Below are positions 45,296 through 55,353 of a DNA stretch of 64,000 bases, piece after piece. The notes beneath the pieces are model-generated. The model was not told the origin of the DNA. It saw only the letters and a list, made by a program, of their open reading frames with translations, and did not search any database. This DNA is from Dickeya undicola (lineage in GTDB: Bacteria; Pseudomonadota; Gammaproteobacteria; Enterobacterales; Enterobacteriaceae): contig NZ_JSYG01000011.1 in NCBI RefSeq assembly GCF_000784735.1, positions 43,051-107,050 on the forward strand. The letters run 5' to 3'. Made by a program: the position numbers and the translations under genes. The first letter of the stretch is position 1. Each line of letters begins with the position of its first letter.

Positions 45296-46027
45296 TCAGA
45301 ACTGCAAATGTTCTGCGCGTACGATCATCGCCAGACCGGAAGCCAGCTGTACTCTGACTCCATCTTTGGCGATCTCAAGCACAGTAGCATCCATGGCGTT
45401 TTTGCCAGCCCTGACTTTGATTTCCTGGCCAATTTGCAGGCTGGAAATATCCGTCACCGCCTGCCGTTCTGGTTGCACCACTCGGGCTGCTTTAGGCTGA
45501 CGGGGTTGGGATTTTTCGGATGACGAGGAAACAGACTGTGCAGAACGGGAAGAAGGAGAACGCGGTTTGCGCGGCGCAGCACCAGCGGCATCTCGCTCAC
45601 GACGTGGCGCATTTCTGCTGCCAGCCGGACGCGGACGGGACGGTTCGGCTTCGCCAGACTCACGCTTCTTCGCCTGCTGCTCGGCCCGTTGGGCCTGAAC
45701 ACGGGCTTTGGCCTCTTCCAGTTGCTTGCGCGCATGTTCTACATGCTGCTGCTCAAGCTCACCGCACGCATTGCCATCGAGATCGACGCGTTGGGCACCC
45801 AGTTTGACGCCATACAGATAGCGCCAGCTCGACGTATAAAGACGGAGTGCAGAGCGCAACTGCGTCTTGCTGACGTGTTCAGATTCGGACACGCGTTCGA
45901 CCAGATCCTGAAAAATACCAATCTTTAACGGACGCGCTTCGCCTTCAAGGGTGAAACAGAGCGGAAAACGCTCTGCCAGATAGGCGATCACTTCTTTACT
46001 ACTGTTCAACTTAGGTTGATTTTCCAT
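45296..46027 (-). CDS. proQ: RNA chaperone ProQ
   Basis: Global RNA-binding protein that stabilises many sRNAs and mRNA 3' ends; originally linked to ProP osmoregulation. It is 243 aa. The FinO-like N-terminal domain covers about residues 5-120 ([63 protein letters not shown]). A basic, Arg/Ser/Pro-rich linker follows, then a Tudor-like C-terminal domain ([32 protein letters not shown]). It is first in the proQ-prc pair. Confidence 0.95.
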   Translation of the reverse strand: MENQPKLNSSKEVIAYLAERFPLCFTLEGEARPLKIGIFQDLVERVSESEHVSKTQLRSALRLYTSSWRYLYGVKLGAQRVDLDGNACGELEQQHVEHARKQLEEAKARVQAQRAEQQAKKRESGEAEPSRPRPAGSRNAPRRERDAAGAAPRKPRSPSSRSAQSVSSSSEKSQPRQPKAARVVQPERQAVTDISSLQIGQEIKVRAGKNAMDATVLEIAKDGVRVQLASGLAMIVRAEHLQF

Positions 46028-46111
46028 GAAATTTCCTGATTACAACGGGTTTGCCAACCAGCGCAGGCATGAACAGGCGTCATTATAATGACGCCATCGG
46101 CAATTGCTACG

Positions 46112-46618
46112 TTATCCTTGTCGCAACGTAAGAGAATTGATGAAAGCCAGTACGTCACTCTGTGACAACTGACGGCATAATGCCGCCGCCACAGCATTCA
46201 GCCCGTCTTCGTCCACATCATCAAAACGGTGATGAATAGTACTGTCGATATCCAGTACGCCAATCAACTGCCCGTCAACCGTCAGCGGTAACACAATTTC
46301 GGCATTGCTGGCGGCGTCACAGGCGATATGACCGGGGAATTCATGCACATCGCCAACCCGCTGCACGCGGTTTTCCGCAACCGCCCGACCACAGACCCCT
46401 TTTCCAGCCGGAATACGTACACAAGCCGGACGCCCCTGAAACGGCCCGAGAAACAACGTCTCACCGTTCAGCAGGTAAAAGCCAGCCCAGTTCACACCAT
46501 CCAGTCGTTCAAACAGTAACGCACTGCTGTTTGATAATATCGTGATGAAGCGATCTTCATCGGCAATCAACGCCGTCAGATCACGCACCAGCTCATCATA
46601 GAATTGTTCTTTTTTCAT
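46112..46618 (-). CDS. msrC: Free methionine-(R)-sulfoxide reductase
   Basis: GAF-domain enzyme reducing free methionine-R-sulfoxide with thioredoxin. It is 168 aa (E. coli MsrC 165). Three redox cysteines are visible: two in FQGRPACVRIPAGKGVCGRAVAEN and one in GHIACDAASNAEIVLPL. ATG 46618 gives the family start MKKEQFYDELVRDLTALI; the ribosome site is weak. It is upstream of and co-directional with proQ-prc. Confidence 0.92.
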   Translation of the reverse strand: MKKEQFYDELVRDLTALIADEDRFITILSNSSALLFERLDGVNWAGFYLLNGETLFLGPFQGRPACVRIPAGKGVCGRAVAENRVQRVGDVHEFPGHIACDAASNAEIVLPLTVDGQLIGVLDIDSTIHHRFDDVDEDGLNAVAAALCRQLSQSDVLAFINSLTLRQG

Positions 46619-46917
46619 CGCTTGCAATAGGCACACATTGTCTTTACGGACCGCCTGACGGCTGACGCCCGCAGCACATAGATAAAGTTTCGGATCAGGA
46701 TGCTACAGGATTTCTCGTGTTAGCCCAACTGTCACCGCACGGCACCATCACCGAACAGGATGTATACCGTTTGTCAGGCACCCTGTCGTTGCCATACGGG
46801 CTACCACCTGGCGACGCCATCACTACTTCAACTGACAAGAGTAGCAGTGATTTTGTGTCGTTCATCATTCAGTTACACTATGATAATACCTGTCCTGTTA
46901 ACCTGCCCGCAGGAAAT

Positions 46918-48156
46918 ATGAAAATTTATAACGCCGCCCCGTCCGTCGGGTCGGCTGACTCGCCGCCTGCTGCGCCGCGGCGTCTTCAACGTTGTCCGCA
47001 ATGCGACCTATTGTTCACGCTGCCCCGGCTCAAGCGCCATCAGCACGGCCACTGCCCACGCTGCGCGGCGCATATCGCCAGCGGCCGTGACTGGCCGATT
47101 GTCCGACTGGCGGCGATGGCGCTCGCCATGCTGGTACTGATGCCCTTCGCCTATACAGAACCGCTGATTAATATCCGGTTGCTCGGCGTGTCGATTAACG
47201 CCAGCCTGTTGGAAGGTATCTGGCAGATGACTCGTCAGGGGCACCCGGTCACCGCCAGTATGGTGGCGTTTTGTATCATCGGCGCGCCGGTGACGTTGGT
47301 ATTCGCCCTGCTGTACCTGTTTTTCGCCCCGCGGGTCGGCATGAACCTGCGCCCGGTGCTGTTGTTGTTTGAACGTTTGAAAGCGTGGGTGATGCTGGAT
47401 GTGTATCTGGTCGGTCTGGCGGTCGCTTCGATTAAGGTGCGCGAGTTCTCCGAGGTGCTGCCCGGCAACGGGCTGCTGGCGTTTCTGGCGCTGATGGCGC
47501 TCAGTTTGTTGACCCTGATTCATCTTAATCCCGAACAACTCTGGCAACGCTTCTATCCACAACGCACGGCGTCAGCCTCACCACAGGCGCTGGTCTGCCT
47601 CTCCTGCTATTTCACCGCTGCGCCGGACCATCGCGGCCGCTGCCGCCGCTGTCATATTCCGCTGACACCACGCCGTCCTTATAGTCTGCAGAAATCCTGG
47701 GCTGCGCTGATTACCTCGGTGATCCTGCTGTTTCCCGCCAATCTGCTGCCGATATCGGTGATTTACGTCAACGGCGTTCGTCGGGAAGACACCATTTTTT
47801 CAGGAATTATGTCGCTGGCTGCCGGGAACGTTCCCGTGGCACTGGTGGTTTTTATCGCCAGTATTCTGGTGCCGTTCAGCAAGGTGATTATTACCTCGAC
47901 CCTGCTGCTGAGTATTCACTTTCGGGTCCAACACAGTCTGATGGCGCGTATGCGGCTGCTGCGCCTTATGACCTGGATCGGGCGCTGGTCAATGCTTGAT
48001 CTGTTCGTGATCGCCTTGACCATGTCGCTGGTTAACCGCGACCAATTGCTTGCTTTTACCATGGGACCGGCGGCGTTTTATTTTGGTGCCGCCGTTATTC
48101 TGACTCTATTGTCCGTCGAGTGGCTGGATAGCCGACTGATGTGGGATAACGATTAA
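46918..48156 (+). CDS. letA: Intermembrane lipid transport protein LetA (YebS, PqiA family)
   Basis: Inner-membrane partner of the MCE tunnel LetB in outer-membrane lipid homeostasis. It is 412 aa, made of two PqiA repeats. Each repeat begins with a zinc-ribbon ([20 protein letters not shown] with CPRC after it; [19 protein letters not shown]) followed by about four membrane spans. ATG 46918 has AGGA 4 bases ahead; the open frame upstream is not family sequence. letB follows after 16 bases. It is divergent from msrC. Confidence 0.93.
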   Translation: MKIYNAAPSVGSADSPPAAPRRLQRCPQCDLLFTLPRLKRHQHGHCPRCAAHIASGRDWPIVRLAAMALAMLVLMPFAYTEPLINIRLLGVSINASLLEGIWQMTRQGHPVTASMVAFCIIGAPVTLVFALLYLFFAPRVGMNLRPVLLLFERLKAWVMLDVYLVGLAVASIKVREFSEVLPGNGLLAFLALMALSLLTLIHLNPEQLWQRFYPQRTASASPQALVCLSCYFTAAPDHRGRCRRCHIPLTPRRPYSLQKSWAALITSVILLFPANLLPISVIYVNGVRREDTIFSGIMSLAAGNVPVALVVFIASILVPFSKVIITSTLLLSIHFRVQHSLMARMRLLRLMTWIGRWSMLDLFVIALTMSLVNRDQLLAFTMGPAAFYFGAAVILTLLSVEWLDSRLMWDND

Positions 48157-48172
48157 TCATTGTAGGGTAATA

Positions 48173-50803
48173 ATGCAGAACCAAACGCCGATGACACCAA
48201 CTGAAGCCAACGTCAAAGCCCGGCGGCGCCTGTCGCCATTCTGGTTGCTTCCTTTTATCGCCCTGCTGATCGCCTGCTGGCTGCTTTACACCAACCAGCA
48301 GGAGCGAGGCGCGACGGTCACCATCGATTTCGTATCGGCAGACGGCATCATTCCTGGCCGCACGCCGGTGCGCTATCAGGGCGTCGAGATCGGCACCGTG
48401 CGCAATATTAAGCTCAGCGACGATTTACGCACTATTCAGGTCATCGCCAGCATTCGTAATGACATGAAAGAGGCATTGCGCAGCGGCACCCAATTCTGGC
48501 TGGTGACCCCCAAAGCATCGCTGGCTGGTGTGTCGGGGCTGGATGCATTGGTTGGTGGTAACTACATCGGTATGTTACCCGGCGGCGGTGACCCTGCCAG
48601 TCACTTCACCGCTCAGGACACGCAGCCCAAATACCGCGTTAACAGCGGTGAATTAATGATACACCTGCGTGCCGACGATCTGGGTTCGCTAAACACGGGT
48701 TCGCTGGTCTATTTTCGTAAAATGCCGGTAGGGAAAGTCTACGATTACAGCATCAACCCCGATCACAACGGTGTGATGATCGATGTGTTGATCGACCGCC
48801 GGTTTACTGAGCTGGTAAAAAAAGACAGCCGCTTCTGGAACGTGTCCGGCCTGAAAGCCGATGTCAGCCTCAGCGGCGCGACTGTCGAAATGCAGAACCT
48901 GTCCACACTGGTCAACGGTGCCATCGCGTTCGACTCCCCCGAGCAAGGGGACGCGGCCGCCGCAGACCAGAACTACACCCTGTACCCAGACCTGGCGCAT
49001 AGCCAACGCGGCGTACAGATAACACTGGATCTGCCTTCCGGCGATAAACTGCGGGCGGGGCATACGCCGCTGCTTTATCAGGGGCTGGAAGTCGGTACGC
49101 TGCAACGCATCGCGCTGGATGCGGATCAACGCGTCACCGGAGAGCTGATTGTCGACCCGTCAGTCGTACCGTTGATGCGGGAAAAGACCCGCATCGAACT
49201 GGCAGCACCGCGCTTATCGTTGAGCGACCTCAACGTACCTAGTCTACTGGGCGGCACCACGCTGACGCTGATCCCCGGTGAGGGCGAGCCAAGGCAACAT
49301 TTCACGGTGCCTGATACCACCCAACAGCAGCTACAGCAGCCCGGCGCACTCACCGTTGAATTGACCGCCAGCCAGAGTTACGGCATCGACAGTGGCCAGC
49401 CGGTTATCCTGCACGGCGTGCAAATCGGCCGGATTGTTCAACGCGCCTTAACCGATAACGGCGTCAGTTTTACCGCCGTTATCGACCATCAATACCGCCA
49501 TCTGTTGCATAAAGACAGCCAGTTCATCGCCAGCAGCCGGGTCAACGTCAAAATGGGGCTGGACGGTGTTCAGGTGCTGGGGGCCAGCGCCCAGGAGTGG
49601 TTGAGCGGTGGTGTGACGGTGTTGCCGGGACGCACCGGCGAGGCGCAGCCGCGTTATCCACTTTACAGCGATCGGGAAAAGGCTGGTGCCGGGATTCAGG
49701 GTGCCAATCCCCCCACCACCCTGACACTACTGACCGACAGCCTGCCGGACATTCAGGAAGGCTCGGTCGTGCTGTACCGCAAGTTTCAGGTGGGTGAAAT
49801 CACCCGCATTCGTCCGAAAGCCGATACCTTCGAAATCGATGTTTATGTCCGACCGGAATACCGCAACCTATTGACCGACAACAGTGTCTTCTGGGCGGAA
49901 GGCGGTGCAAAGGTACAACTAAACGGCGCGGGGCTAACGGTACAGGCATCACCGCTTAGCCGGGCACTGAAAGGGGCTATCAGCTTCGACAATGTAGACG
50001 GTGCCGCTGACGTACAAGGTGGCAAGCGTCCGTTATACAGCAATGAAACCGCCGCCCGAGCGATTGGTAGCCGTATTACGTTACGGACCTACGACGCCAG
50101 CAAACTCTCCGCCGGAATGCCGATTCGTTATCTCGGCATTGATATCGGTCAACTGGAATCGCTGAAGCTGGCGGAGCAGCGGGATCAAGTACTGGTGCAG
50201 GCGGTGCTCTATCCTGAATATGTTCGTAGTTTTGCCCGCGCTGGCACCCGTTTCTCAATGGTAACGCCGGAGATCTCCGCTGCCGGTGTCAATCATCTGG
50301 AAACCCTGATCCAGCCGTATATCAACGTCGAACCCGGCAGCGGTGCCTTTACCCGCAGTTTTGAACTACAAAAAGCCACCATTTCCGACTCCCGTTATCA
50401 GGATGGGCTGAACATCAGCGTGGATACCGCCGAAGCCGGGTCGCTGCAAATCGGCACTCCGGTGTTGTTCCGCGGGATTGAGGTCGGCACGGTGACCGGC
50501 CTGTCGCTGGGTTCCCTGTCCGACCGGGTATCGGTGGCGCTACGCATCAGCAAACGCCATGCGAATCTGGTGCGCGACAATTCGGTATTTTGGCTGGCTT
50601 CCGGCTACAACCTACAGTTTGGTCTGACCGGTGGCGTTTTCAAGAGCGGCACCTTCCAGCAATTTATTCGCGGCGGCATTGCCTTCGCCACCCCACCAGC
50701 CACACCGCTGGCCCCTATGGCGCAGGCAGGCAAGCACTTCCTGCTGCACGTTGAAGAGCCAGGTGGCTGGCGCGACTGGGGAACCGCGCTGCCGGAACGA
50801 TAA
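48173..50803 (+). CDS. letB: Lipid-transport MCE tunnel protein LetB (YebT)
   Basis: Forms the periplasm-spanning hexameric tunnel that carries lipids between membranes. It is 876 aa (E. coli 877). One N-terminal span (LSPFWLLPFIALLIACWLLY) is followed by seven MCE domains; each shows its beta-hairpin signature: TPVRYQGVEIGTV, SLVYFRKMPVGKV, TPLLYQGLEVGTL, QPVILHGVQIGRI, SVVLYRKFQVGEI, MPIRYLGIDIGQL and TPVLFRGIEVGTV. The ATG is preceded by AGGGTAATA. A hairpin (GACTCACCGG / CCGGTGAGTC, 50817-50842) follows the gene. Confidence 0.95.
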   Translation: MQNQTPMTPTEANVKARRRLSPFWLLPFIALLIACWLLYTNQQERGATVTIDFVSADGIIPGRTPVRYQGVEIGTVRNIKLSDDLRTIQVIASIRNDMKEALRSGTQFWLVTPKASLAGVSGLDALVGGNYIGMLPGGGDPASHFTAQDTQPKYRVNSGELMIHLRADDLGSLNTGSLVYFRKMPVGKVYDYSINPDHNGVMIDVLIDRRFTELVKKDSRFWNVSGLKADVSLSGATVEMQNLSTLVNGAIAFDSPEQGDAAAADQNYTLYPDLAHSQRGVQITLDLPSGDKLRAGHTPLLYQGLEVGTLQRIALDADQRVTGELIVDPSVVPLMREKTRIELAAPRLSLSDLNVPSLLGGTTLTLIPGEGEPRQHFTVPDTTQQQLQQPGALTVELTASQSYGIDSGQPVILHGVQIGRIVQRALTDNGVSFTAVIDHQYRHLLHKDSQFIASSRVNVKMGLDGVQVLGASAQEWLSGGVTVLPGRTGEAQPRYPLYSDREKAGAGIQGANPPTTLTLLTDSLPDIQEGSVVLYRKFQVGEITRIRPKADTFEIDVYVRPEYRNLLTDNSVFWAEGGAKVQLNGAGLTVQASPLSRALKGAISFDNVDGAADVQGGKRPLYSNETAARAIGSRITLRTYDASKLSAGMPIRYLGIDIGQLESLKLAEQRDQVLVQAVLYPEYVRSFARAGTRFSMVTPEISAAGVNHLETLIQPYINVEPGSGAFTRSFELQKATISDSRYQDGLNISVDTAEAGSLQIGTPVLFRGIEVGTVTGLSLGSLSDRVSVALRISKRHANLVRDNSVFWLASGYNLQFGLTGGVFKSGTFQQFIRGGIAFATPPATPLAPMAQAGKHFLLHVEEPGGWRDWGTALPER

Positions 50804-50912
50804 GCGCCATCTCTGCGACTCACCGGCTTATCCCGGTGAGTCGTCATCCCTTCCGATGACCGGGATATGGTAAGATTCGCGTCCTGATTGTAGCTGTAAC
50901 GGAACCGTTTCT

Positions 50913-52361
50913 GTGGCCAAACCTATTCCCGCGTCTCTCACCCCTGACTTTCTGACCGCCATGCAGGCTATTATGCCTGCGCACCTGAGCATGGACGCGT
51001 TCATTGACGCCTGCCAGCGACCGCTGCGACGTAGCATCCGCGTTAACACCTTAAAAATCAGCGTGCCTGATTTTCTGGCGCTGGTCGCCCCCTACGGCTG
51101 GGAGCTGGAAGCGGTGCCCTGGTGCGATGAAGGTTTCTGGCTGTTGAACGCCGATGAGGAAGCCCTACGGTTAGGCAATGCACTGGAGCATCTGGCCGGG
51201 CTGTTTTACATTCAGGAAGCCAGTTCAATGCTGCCGGTCAGCGCGCTGTTCCTGGCGAATGACACCCCGGCGCGGGTGCTGGACATGGCGGCCGCCCCCG
51301 GCTCCAAAACCACCCAGATCGCCGCCCGGCTCAACAATCAGGGGTTGATTGTCGCCAACGAATATTCCGCCAGCCGGGTCAAGGTATTGCACGCTAACCT
51401 GCACCGCTGCGGTGTCAGCAATACCGCCCTGACGCATTTTGATGGCCGGGTATTCGGCAACGCCTTGCCGGAAACGTTTGACGCCATCCTGCTGGACGCG
51501 CCCTGCTCCGGGGAAGGCGTCGTCAGAAAAGATCCCGCGGCCATGAGCCACTGGTCGCTGGAGAGCATCACCGATATCGCCGCGACCCAGCGCGAACTGA
51601 TCCTCAGCGCCTTCCATGCCCTGAAGCCGGGTGGCGTACTGATTTACTCCACCTGTACCCTGAATCATCAGGAGAACCAGCAGGTTTGTCGCTGGCTGAT
51701 GCAGCAGTTCCCCAATGCCTGCGAGACAGAATCGCTGGAGGGGTTGTTCCCGCAAGCACATCGCGCCCTCACCGAAGAGGGCTTTTTGCACGTTTTCCCG
51801 CAGATTTACGACAGCGAAGGCTTTTTTGTAGCACGCTTGCGCAAAACCGCTGGTGTACCGCCGCTGGCAGAGCCGAATTACAAACTCGGCAAACTGCCGT
51901 TTACCCCCGTAAACCCCAAAGATGCACAGTTGATTCGCCAAAGCGCTCAGCAGTTGGGCCTGCAATGGTCAGAACAACAATTACAGCTATGGCAACGGGA
52001 CGATGAGATCTGGTTATTTCCGGCGGCATTGCAACCGATGTTGGGCAAAATGCGCTTCTCCCGAATGGGCGTCAAACTGGCGGAACGCTTTGCCAAAGGA
52101 TACCGCTGGCAGCATGAAGCTATTGTGGCACTGGGCAACCCCGCTAGCCCAAACACCTACGCGCTCAGCGCGGAGCAGGTTGTTGACTGGTTCCGCGGCA
52201 AAGACATTTATCCGCCCTCGCCCGTCAGCCACGACGAGGTGTTGTTGACCTGGCAGCAAACCACACTGGGATTAACCAAACGCGTCGGCCAACGCCTGAA
52301 AAACAACCTGCCTCGTGATCTGGTTCGCGATGGTGCCAATCTTGTCTCCACCATCGGATAA
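50913..52361 (+). CDS. rsmF: 16S rRNA (cytosine1407-C5)-methyltransferase RsmF
   Basis: SAM-dependent methyltransferase making m5C1407 in 16S rRNA. It is 482 aa, collinear with E. coli Yeb[41 protein letters not shown] motif [19 protein letters not shown]; motif [14 protein letters not shown] and the catalytic-cysteine motif [14 protein letters not shown]; and a C-terminal PUA-like RNA-binding region. The start is GTG at 50913 (GGA about 10 bases upstream); no ATG fits. A terminator (ACCGGG / CCCGGT then T7) lies at 52368-52406. Confidence 0.95.
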   Translation: MAKPIPASLTPDFLTAMQAIMPAHLSMDAFIDACQRPLRRSIRVNTLKISVPDFLALVAPYGWELEAVPWCDEGFWLLNADEEALRLGNALEHLAGLFYIQEASSMLPVSALFLANDTPARVLDMAAAPGSKTTQIAARLNNQGLIVANEYSASRVKVLHANLHRCGVSNTALTHFDGRVFGNALPETFDAILLDAPCSGEGVVRKDPAAMSHWSLESITDIAATQRELILSAFHALKPGGVLIYSTCTLNHQENQQVCRWLMQQFPNACETESLEGLFPQAHRALTEEGFLHVFPQIYDSEGFFVARLRKTAGVPPLAEPNYKLGKLPFTPVNPKDAQLIRQSAQQLGLQWSEQQLQLWQRDDEIWLFPAALQPMLGKMRFSRMGVKLAERFAKGYRWQHEAIVALGNPASPNTYALSAEQVVDWFRGKDIYPPSPVSHDEVLLTWQQTTLGLTKRVGQRLKNNLPRDLVRDGANLVSTIG

Positions 52362-52367
52362 TCTTTG

Positions 52368-52406
52368 ACCGGGCCGTCGCTCGCGGCGTTCCCGGTACGT
52401 TTTTTT
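52368..52406 (+). terminator. Terminator after rsmF
   Basis: Stem ACCGGG / CCCGGT enclosing GC-rich inner pairs, then ACG and T7, before yebW. Confidence 0.8.
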
Positions 52407-52449
52407 CATCTACACTCACAACAGGACGTGGCAACCTGTTGAGGAATCT

Positions 52450-52641
52450 ATGTTCGCACTGGTGATCTTTGTTTGTTACCTGGGAGGTAACTGCGAGAGT
52501 CTGGTCGCGGGAACCTATATCAATGAACCACAATGTCTGGGTGCGATGGAGGAACAGCAAATCCGTAACGGCGGCTGTTTTCCTATTGATGATTTTCGCA
52601 ACGGGGACTGGAAACCAGCTCACGAGTACCGTGACCGCTAA
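52450..52641 (+). CDS. yebW: YebW-like small protein (DUF1482)
   Basis: A 63-aa conserved enterobacterial protein of unknown function, in the same place as E. coli yebW, after rsmF. It has a short hydrophobic N terminus (MFALVIFVCYLGGNC) and three cysteines (NCES, QCLG, GGCF), suggesting a small secreted or disulfide-containing protein. AGGA stands 5 bases before the ATG. It is the last chromosomal gene before the phage-derived region. Confidence 0.82.
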   Translation: MFALVIFVCYLGGNCESLVAGTYINEPQCLGAMEEQQIRNGGCFPIDDFRNGDWKPAHEYRDR

Positions 52642-52729
52642 TCACGGCGGTTAGCGTTGCCATGTATAACCGATGATAGACGGCGATAATCGATAACGGA
52701 CGACACGGGCAAACACGATGACTTATCTG

Positions 52730-52762
52730 ACACCCGGCGCAGCCTAGACACGCCGGGTGTGT
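52730..52762. terminator. Hairpin at the repressor end of the phage element
   Basis: Perfect stem CACCCGGCG / CGCCGGGTG (extended ACACC / GGTGT) six bases beyond the repressor stop. It is likely the terminator of the minus-strand repressor gene and marks the left edge of the P2-like element. No attachment-site duplication could be tested within the window. Confidence 0.65.
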
Positions 52763-52767
52763 AAAGA

Positions 52768-53631
52768 TCAGATGCTGGGGGTTAACGTCAGTACCACTAC
52801 ACCACGCGGCGTGACTTCATCCACCCCGCACTGGAACTGCGAACTGCCGCCTTCAACCTGCATTTTACGCCCCGGCAGCAGTGCCACATCGTAGATATCG
52901 CTCTTGCCATCAATATCCAGCAGCCAGCGACCGTTGCTGATACTGGTAATACCGGTATCCACCAGCCAGGAAGACGAACTCCCTTCCACCAGCAAAGGCG
53001 CATGTAACCCAGCAGGAATGAACTGCGGGTCCGCCTTCCACTCTCCTGCATCCTGCAATTTTCCCGTTTTCAGCAGATTACGCGGGATCAGGCAGATGCC
53101 GCTGTCGTCCTGACGGCTGACAGGCGCGTCACTCTGTTGTGGGGAACCTTTACCGGTTGCCAGCCACGCCAACGACACGCCCGTATCCAACGCGCAGGTA
53201 ACCACCACATCACCGGGGAAGAAATCACGACGAATCCAGGTACTGATCGTCCCAGGTGCAATACCCAGTAAATCCCCTAACTCTTTTTGTGTACTGAATC
53301 CATAGGCATCAAGCATTCGACGCAGTACCGCCTTACCGCCTGATGACAGAATCTGCTCATAAAGCGCTTTGCCTTTCAGCGGCGATTTATGCGTAAAGAC
53401 ATTCGCATTTGCGAACTCTCCGGTGACCAGCCATCCGGCATCGGCTCCGGTATCAAGCGCACACTTCAAAATAATATTACCCGGCACATTCCCTCGCTGA
53501 ACCCAGTTACTGATTGTATTGGTAGGTATCTCAGTGACCTCGCTCAGTTCCTTCTGAGTCTTTACTCCGTAGCTTGACATAATGCGCTCAAGTACGAAGG
53601 CCGCAGACACGGCATTACTATTTGTATTCAA
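52768..53631 (-). CDS. Phage CI-type repressor with two tandem HTH domains
   Basis: Predicted repressor of the tailocin/prophage, about 287 aa. Two copies of the phage CI repressor HTH domain are visible: about residues 12-72 (YGVKTQKELSEVTEIPTNTISNWVQRG; CALDTGADAGWLVTG) and 100-160 (YGFSTQKELGDLLGIAPGTISTWIRRD; CALDTGVSLAWLATG). The C-terminal ~110 residues resemble the oligomerisation half of 186/P2-type CI repressors. No Ser-Lys self-cleavage signature is seen, so RecA-triggered autocleavage is unlikely. TTG 53631 is placed 5 bases after GAGG; a GTG at 53637 overlaps that site. It is divergent from the early genes. Confidence 0.82.
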   Translation of the reverse strand: MNTNSNAVSAAFVLERIMSSYGVKTQKELSEVTEIPTNTISNWVQRGNVPGNIILKCALDTGADAGWLVTGEFANANVFTHKSPLKGKALYEQILSSGGKAVLRRMLDAYGFSTQKELGDLLGIAPGTISTWIRRDFFPGDVVVTCALDTGVSLAWLATGKGSPQQSDAPVSRQDDSGICLIPRNLLKTGKLQDAGEWKADPQFIPAGLHAPLLVEGSSSSWLVDTGITSISNGRWLLDIDGKSDIYDVALLPGRKMQVEGGSSQFQCGVDEVTPRGVVVLTLTPSI

Positions 53632-53656
53632 AAACACCTCACGAGTATTTACTTAT

Positions 53657-53694
53657 ACACGTTACGTGTTTTATAGTGTCTACACAGCACATGT
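53657..53694. promoter_or_regulatory. Likely repressor operators between cI and early genes
   Basis: ACACGTTACGTGT (53657-53669) is palindromic apart from its centre, and GTGT-CT-ACAC (53676-53685) and ACATGT (53689-53694) follow. The repeated ACAC / GTGT half-sites 20 bases apart suit a dimeric or multi-HTH repressor acting on the divergent promoters. Confidence 0.55.
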
Positions 53695-53734
53695 AACACC
53701 ATAGAACACCCTGGCCTGGGGGAGATATTGCTTT

Positions 53735-54199
53735 ATGTCAGACGAAATTTCAATTCTAACGCACGTTTCTGAGGAAAATCCTACCACAGCGCGTCTATCC
53801 GCCAGTACAGAAAGCGGCTTTTCGGCCGTCACTCGACAGCCCCATGCTATACCGATTCAGGCGTCGTCTTCTTTCACCTGCTTGCGTCATGTAGCCCAAG
53901 CCACAGCGCTAATATCCACGCTATGGCGCACTGCGCGCGATACCAGGAAGCCGTGGCTTCTGTTTACCCTCACCAGGCTTCAGCCTGATTTTGCAAATGC
54001 AAAAGCGGTATTGGGCAGCATCACGTTAACAGCCTCGTTTTCCGGCCTCATTGCGACCTGTTCGCTATCTGAGCGATATCGCCATTCAGGTATTGTGAAC
54101 GGTTGCAGTGACTTTAATCCGAAATTCGGAAATTCGAATCACAGCTATATTCTACGCTCGCTGACCAGAACTGACGGCCTCAATGGCAAGCGAGCGTAA
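53735..54199 (+). CDS. Hypothetical protein, first early gene of the phage element
   Basis: An open frame of 154 codons starting ATG 53735, 11 bases after GGGGGAG, directly downstream of the operator region where P2 phages carry cox. The sequence (Ser/Thr/Arg-rich; HAIPIQASSSFTCLRHVAQ) matches no regulator I know and shows no HTH. Its composition recalls small phage proteins of the Ash type, but that is only an impression. It could be non-functional. If real, it replaces Cox, meaning the excision switch is lost. Confidence 0.4.
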   Translation: MSDEISILTHVSEENPTTARLSASTESGFSAVTRQPHAIPIQASSSFTCLRHVAQATALISTLWRTARDTRKPWLLFTLTRLQPDFANAKAVLGSITLTASFSGLIATCSLSERYRHSGIVNGCSDFNPKFGNSNHSYILRSLTRTDGLNGKRA

Positions 54200-54201
54200 T
54201 C

Positions 54202-54714
54202 ATGAAGCCCCATTATGCCTTTACCGCCGATCATCTGCAGACTCTGCCACCCAATTTGCGGGCGCTGATCGGAAAACACTTCGCGGATTCGCGCTGGACA
54301 CAGACATGTATTTTTTACCAGCGACTCTCCGAGCGTTATCGCCGCACGTTGTGCTTTCATGCCGCACTGCATCACCGCTGGTGCGTCTATCAACTGGAAG
54401 AGATGGATGAAATGGCGCGCGAAAGAATGGTCAGCGCACTGAATGAACTACGCAGCGCATTCGAATTACCAGAAAAACAGGAGCATGACTCGTTGTTGCA
54501 TCGGGTTAGGCACCTCACCCTCAGCGAACGCCGCACACTGTTTTTCCATGCCGGACTCACGACCCAGGAATTTGATCACCCCTTACGGCGTATGGACGAG
54601 TCGGACTGCCCGTGGGCAACAGCGCTTAACCGCGCCTTCGAGGAGTTACGCAGCCTGTTTGCCGGAGCACCCGACATTCTGACCAGTATCAGACCCGAAC
54701 ATTATTCTCGTTAA
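54202..54714 (+). CDS. Hypothetical phage protein with internal duplication
   Basis: Unrecognised 170-aa protein, three bases after the preceding frame. It contains two copies of a roughly 50-residue unit: LSERYRRTLCFHAALHHRWC with EEMDEMARERMVSALNELRSAF (about residues 43-90), and LSERRTLFFHAGLTTQEF with RRMDESDCPWATALNRAFEELRSLF (about 110-155). The conserved core is L-S-E-R-x-R-T-L-x-F-H-A, then M-D-E and A-L-N-x(2,4)-E-L-R-S. It is probably helical. Its position, in the early region before the DUF2732 gene, is where CII or other regulatory genes lie in P2 relatives. The function is unknown. Confidence 0.65.
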   Translation: MKPHYAFTADHLQTLPPNLRALIGKHFADSRWTQTCIFYQRLSERYRRTLCFHAALHHRWCVYQLEEMDEMARERMVSALNELRSAFELPEKQEHDSLLHRVRHLTLSERRTLFFHAGLTTQEFDHPLRRMDESDCPWATALNRAFEELRSLFAGAPDILTSIRPEHYSR

Positions 54715-54818
54715 CGACAGGCACCGTCGAAAAGACGCCCACCGTTAACTCAACCACCAGCACACAGGCCGCCGATGAGGCAGGTCCGCATTGTTGCTGC
54801 TTACCATCAGGAAATTGT

Positions 54819-55034
54819 ATGAAAAACACACAATCCAACCATGAAAAACCGTCCCTTGCCAAACGGCATATCCCGAATGACGTCTGGCGAGCAGACCTGG
54901 CTCACCGCTATAGCGACCACCTGGACCAGTTGGCGCAACACGCCCGACAGGAGCAGTTGTCCGCTCAGGAACTGGTGGCCCTGCTGCAACAGGAAGCCGA
55001 AAACATCCGCCATCAGATTTGGGAGGCACACTAA
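54819..55034 (+). CDS. Small phage early protein, DUF2732-like
   Basis: A 71-aa acidic helical protein (AHRYSDHLDQLAQHARQEQLSAQELVALLQQEAENIRHQIWE) of the DUF2732 type that accompanies gpA in P2-like enterobacterial prophages. Function unknown. Its stop TAA overlaps the ATG of the next gene by one base, indicating coupled translation. Confidence 0.72.
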   Translation: MKNTQSNHEKPSLAKRHIPNDVWRADLAHRYSDHLDQLAQHARQEQLSAQELVALLQQEAENIRHQIWEAH

Positions 55035-55258
55035 TGGCAGACAGTATGGATATTTCCCAGGAGCAGCAAGCCATGTTGCTGGATGCGCAAATCGCCCATG
55101 CTCGCAAAATCCCGGCCGCTCACACCGCCCATGTCTGTGAGGACTGCGATGCGCCAATTCCCGAGGCCCGCCGTCAGGCGATCCCCGGCGTAACGTGCTG
55201 TGTGGCGTGTCAGGAAATTCGCGAACAGAAGCAACGTCACTACCGCTCACCGTCGTGA
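55034..55258 (+). CDS. TraR/DksA-family zinc-finger protein
   Basis: A 74-aa small phage protein with a C4 zinc finger: CEDC at about residue 37 and CVAC about 17 residues later (CEDCDAPIPEARRQAIPGV then TCCVACQEIREQ). Members without the long DksA coiled coil are common in P2-like phages next to gpA and can bind the RNA polymerase secondary channel, altering promoter choice as TraR does. The ATG overlaps the stop of the preceding gene. Confidence 0.82.
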   Translation: MADSMDISQEQQAMLLDAQIAHARKIPAAHTAHVCEDCDAPIPEARRQAIPGVTCCVACQEIREQKQRHYRSPS

Positions 55259-55353
55259 ACGTCAGGTTACAGACTGACAAGCCAGGCTAATTGGCAGCTA
55301 TTTCCGTCGGCAACCCGGCAAACCTTCATCGAGTAGATAAAAACTGGCTGGTT

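Noticed and set aside
53735..54199. Assignment of this frame as Cox or CII
   Set aside because: No helix-turn-helix and no similarity that I could recall; kept as hypothetical.
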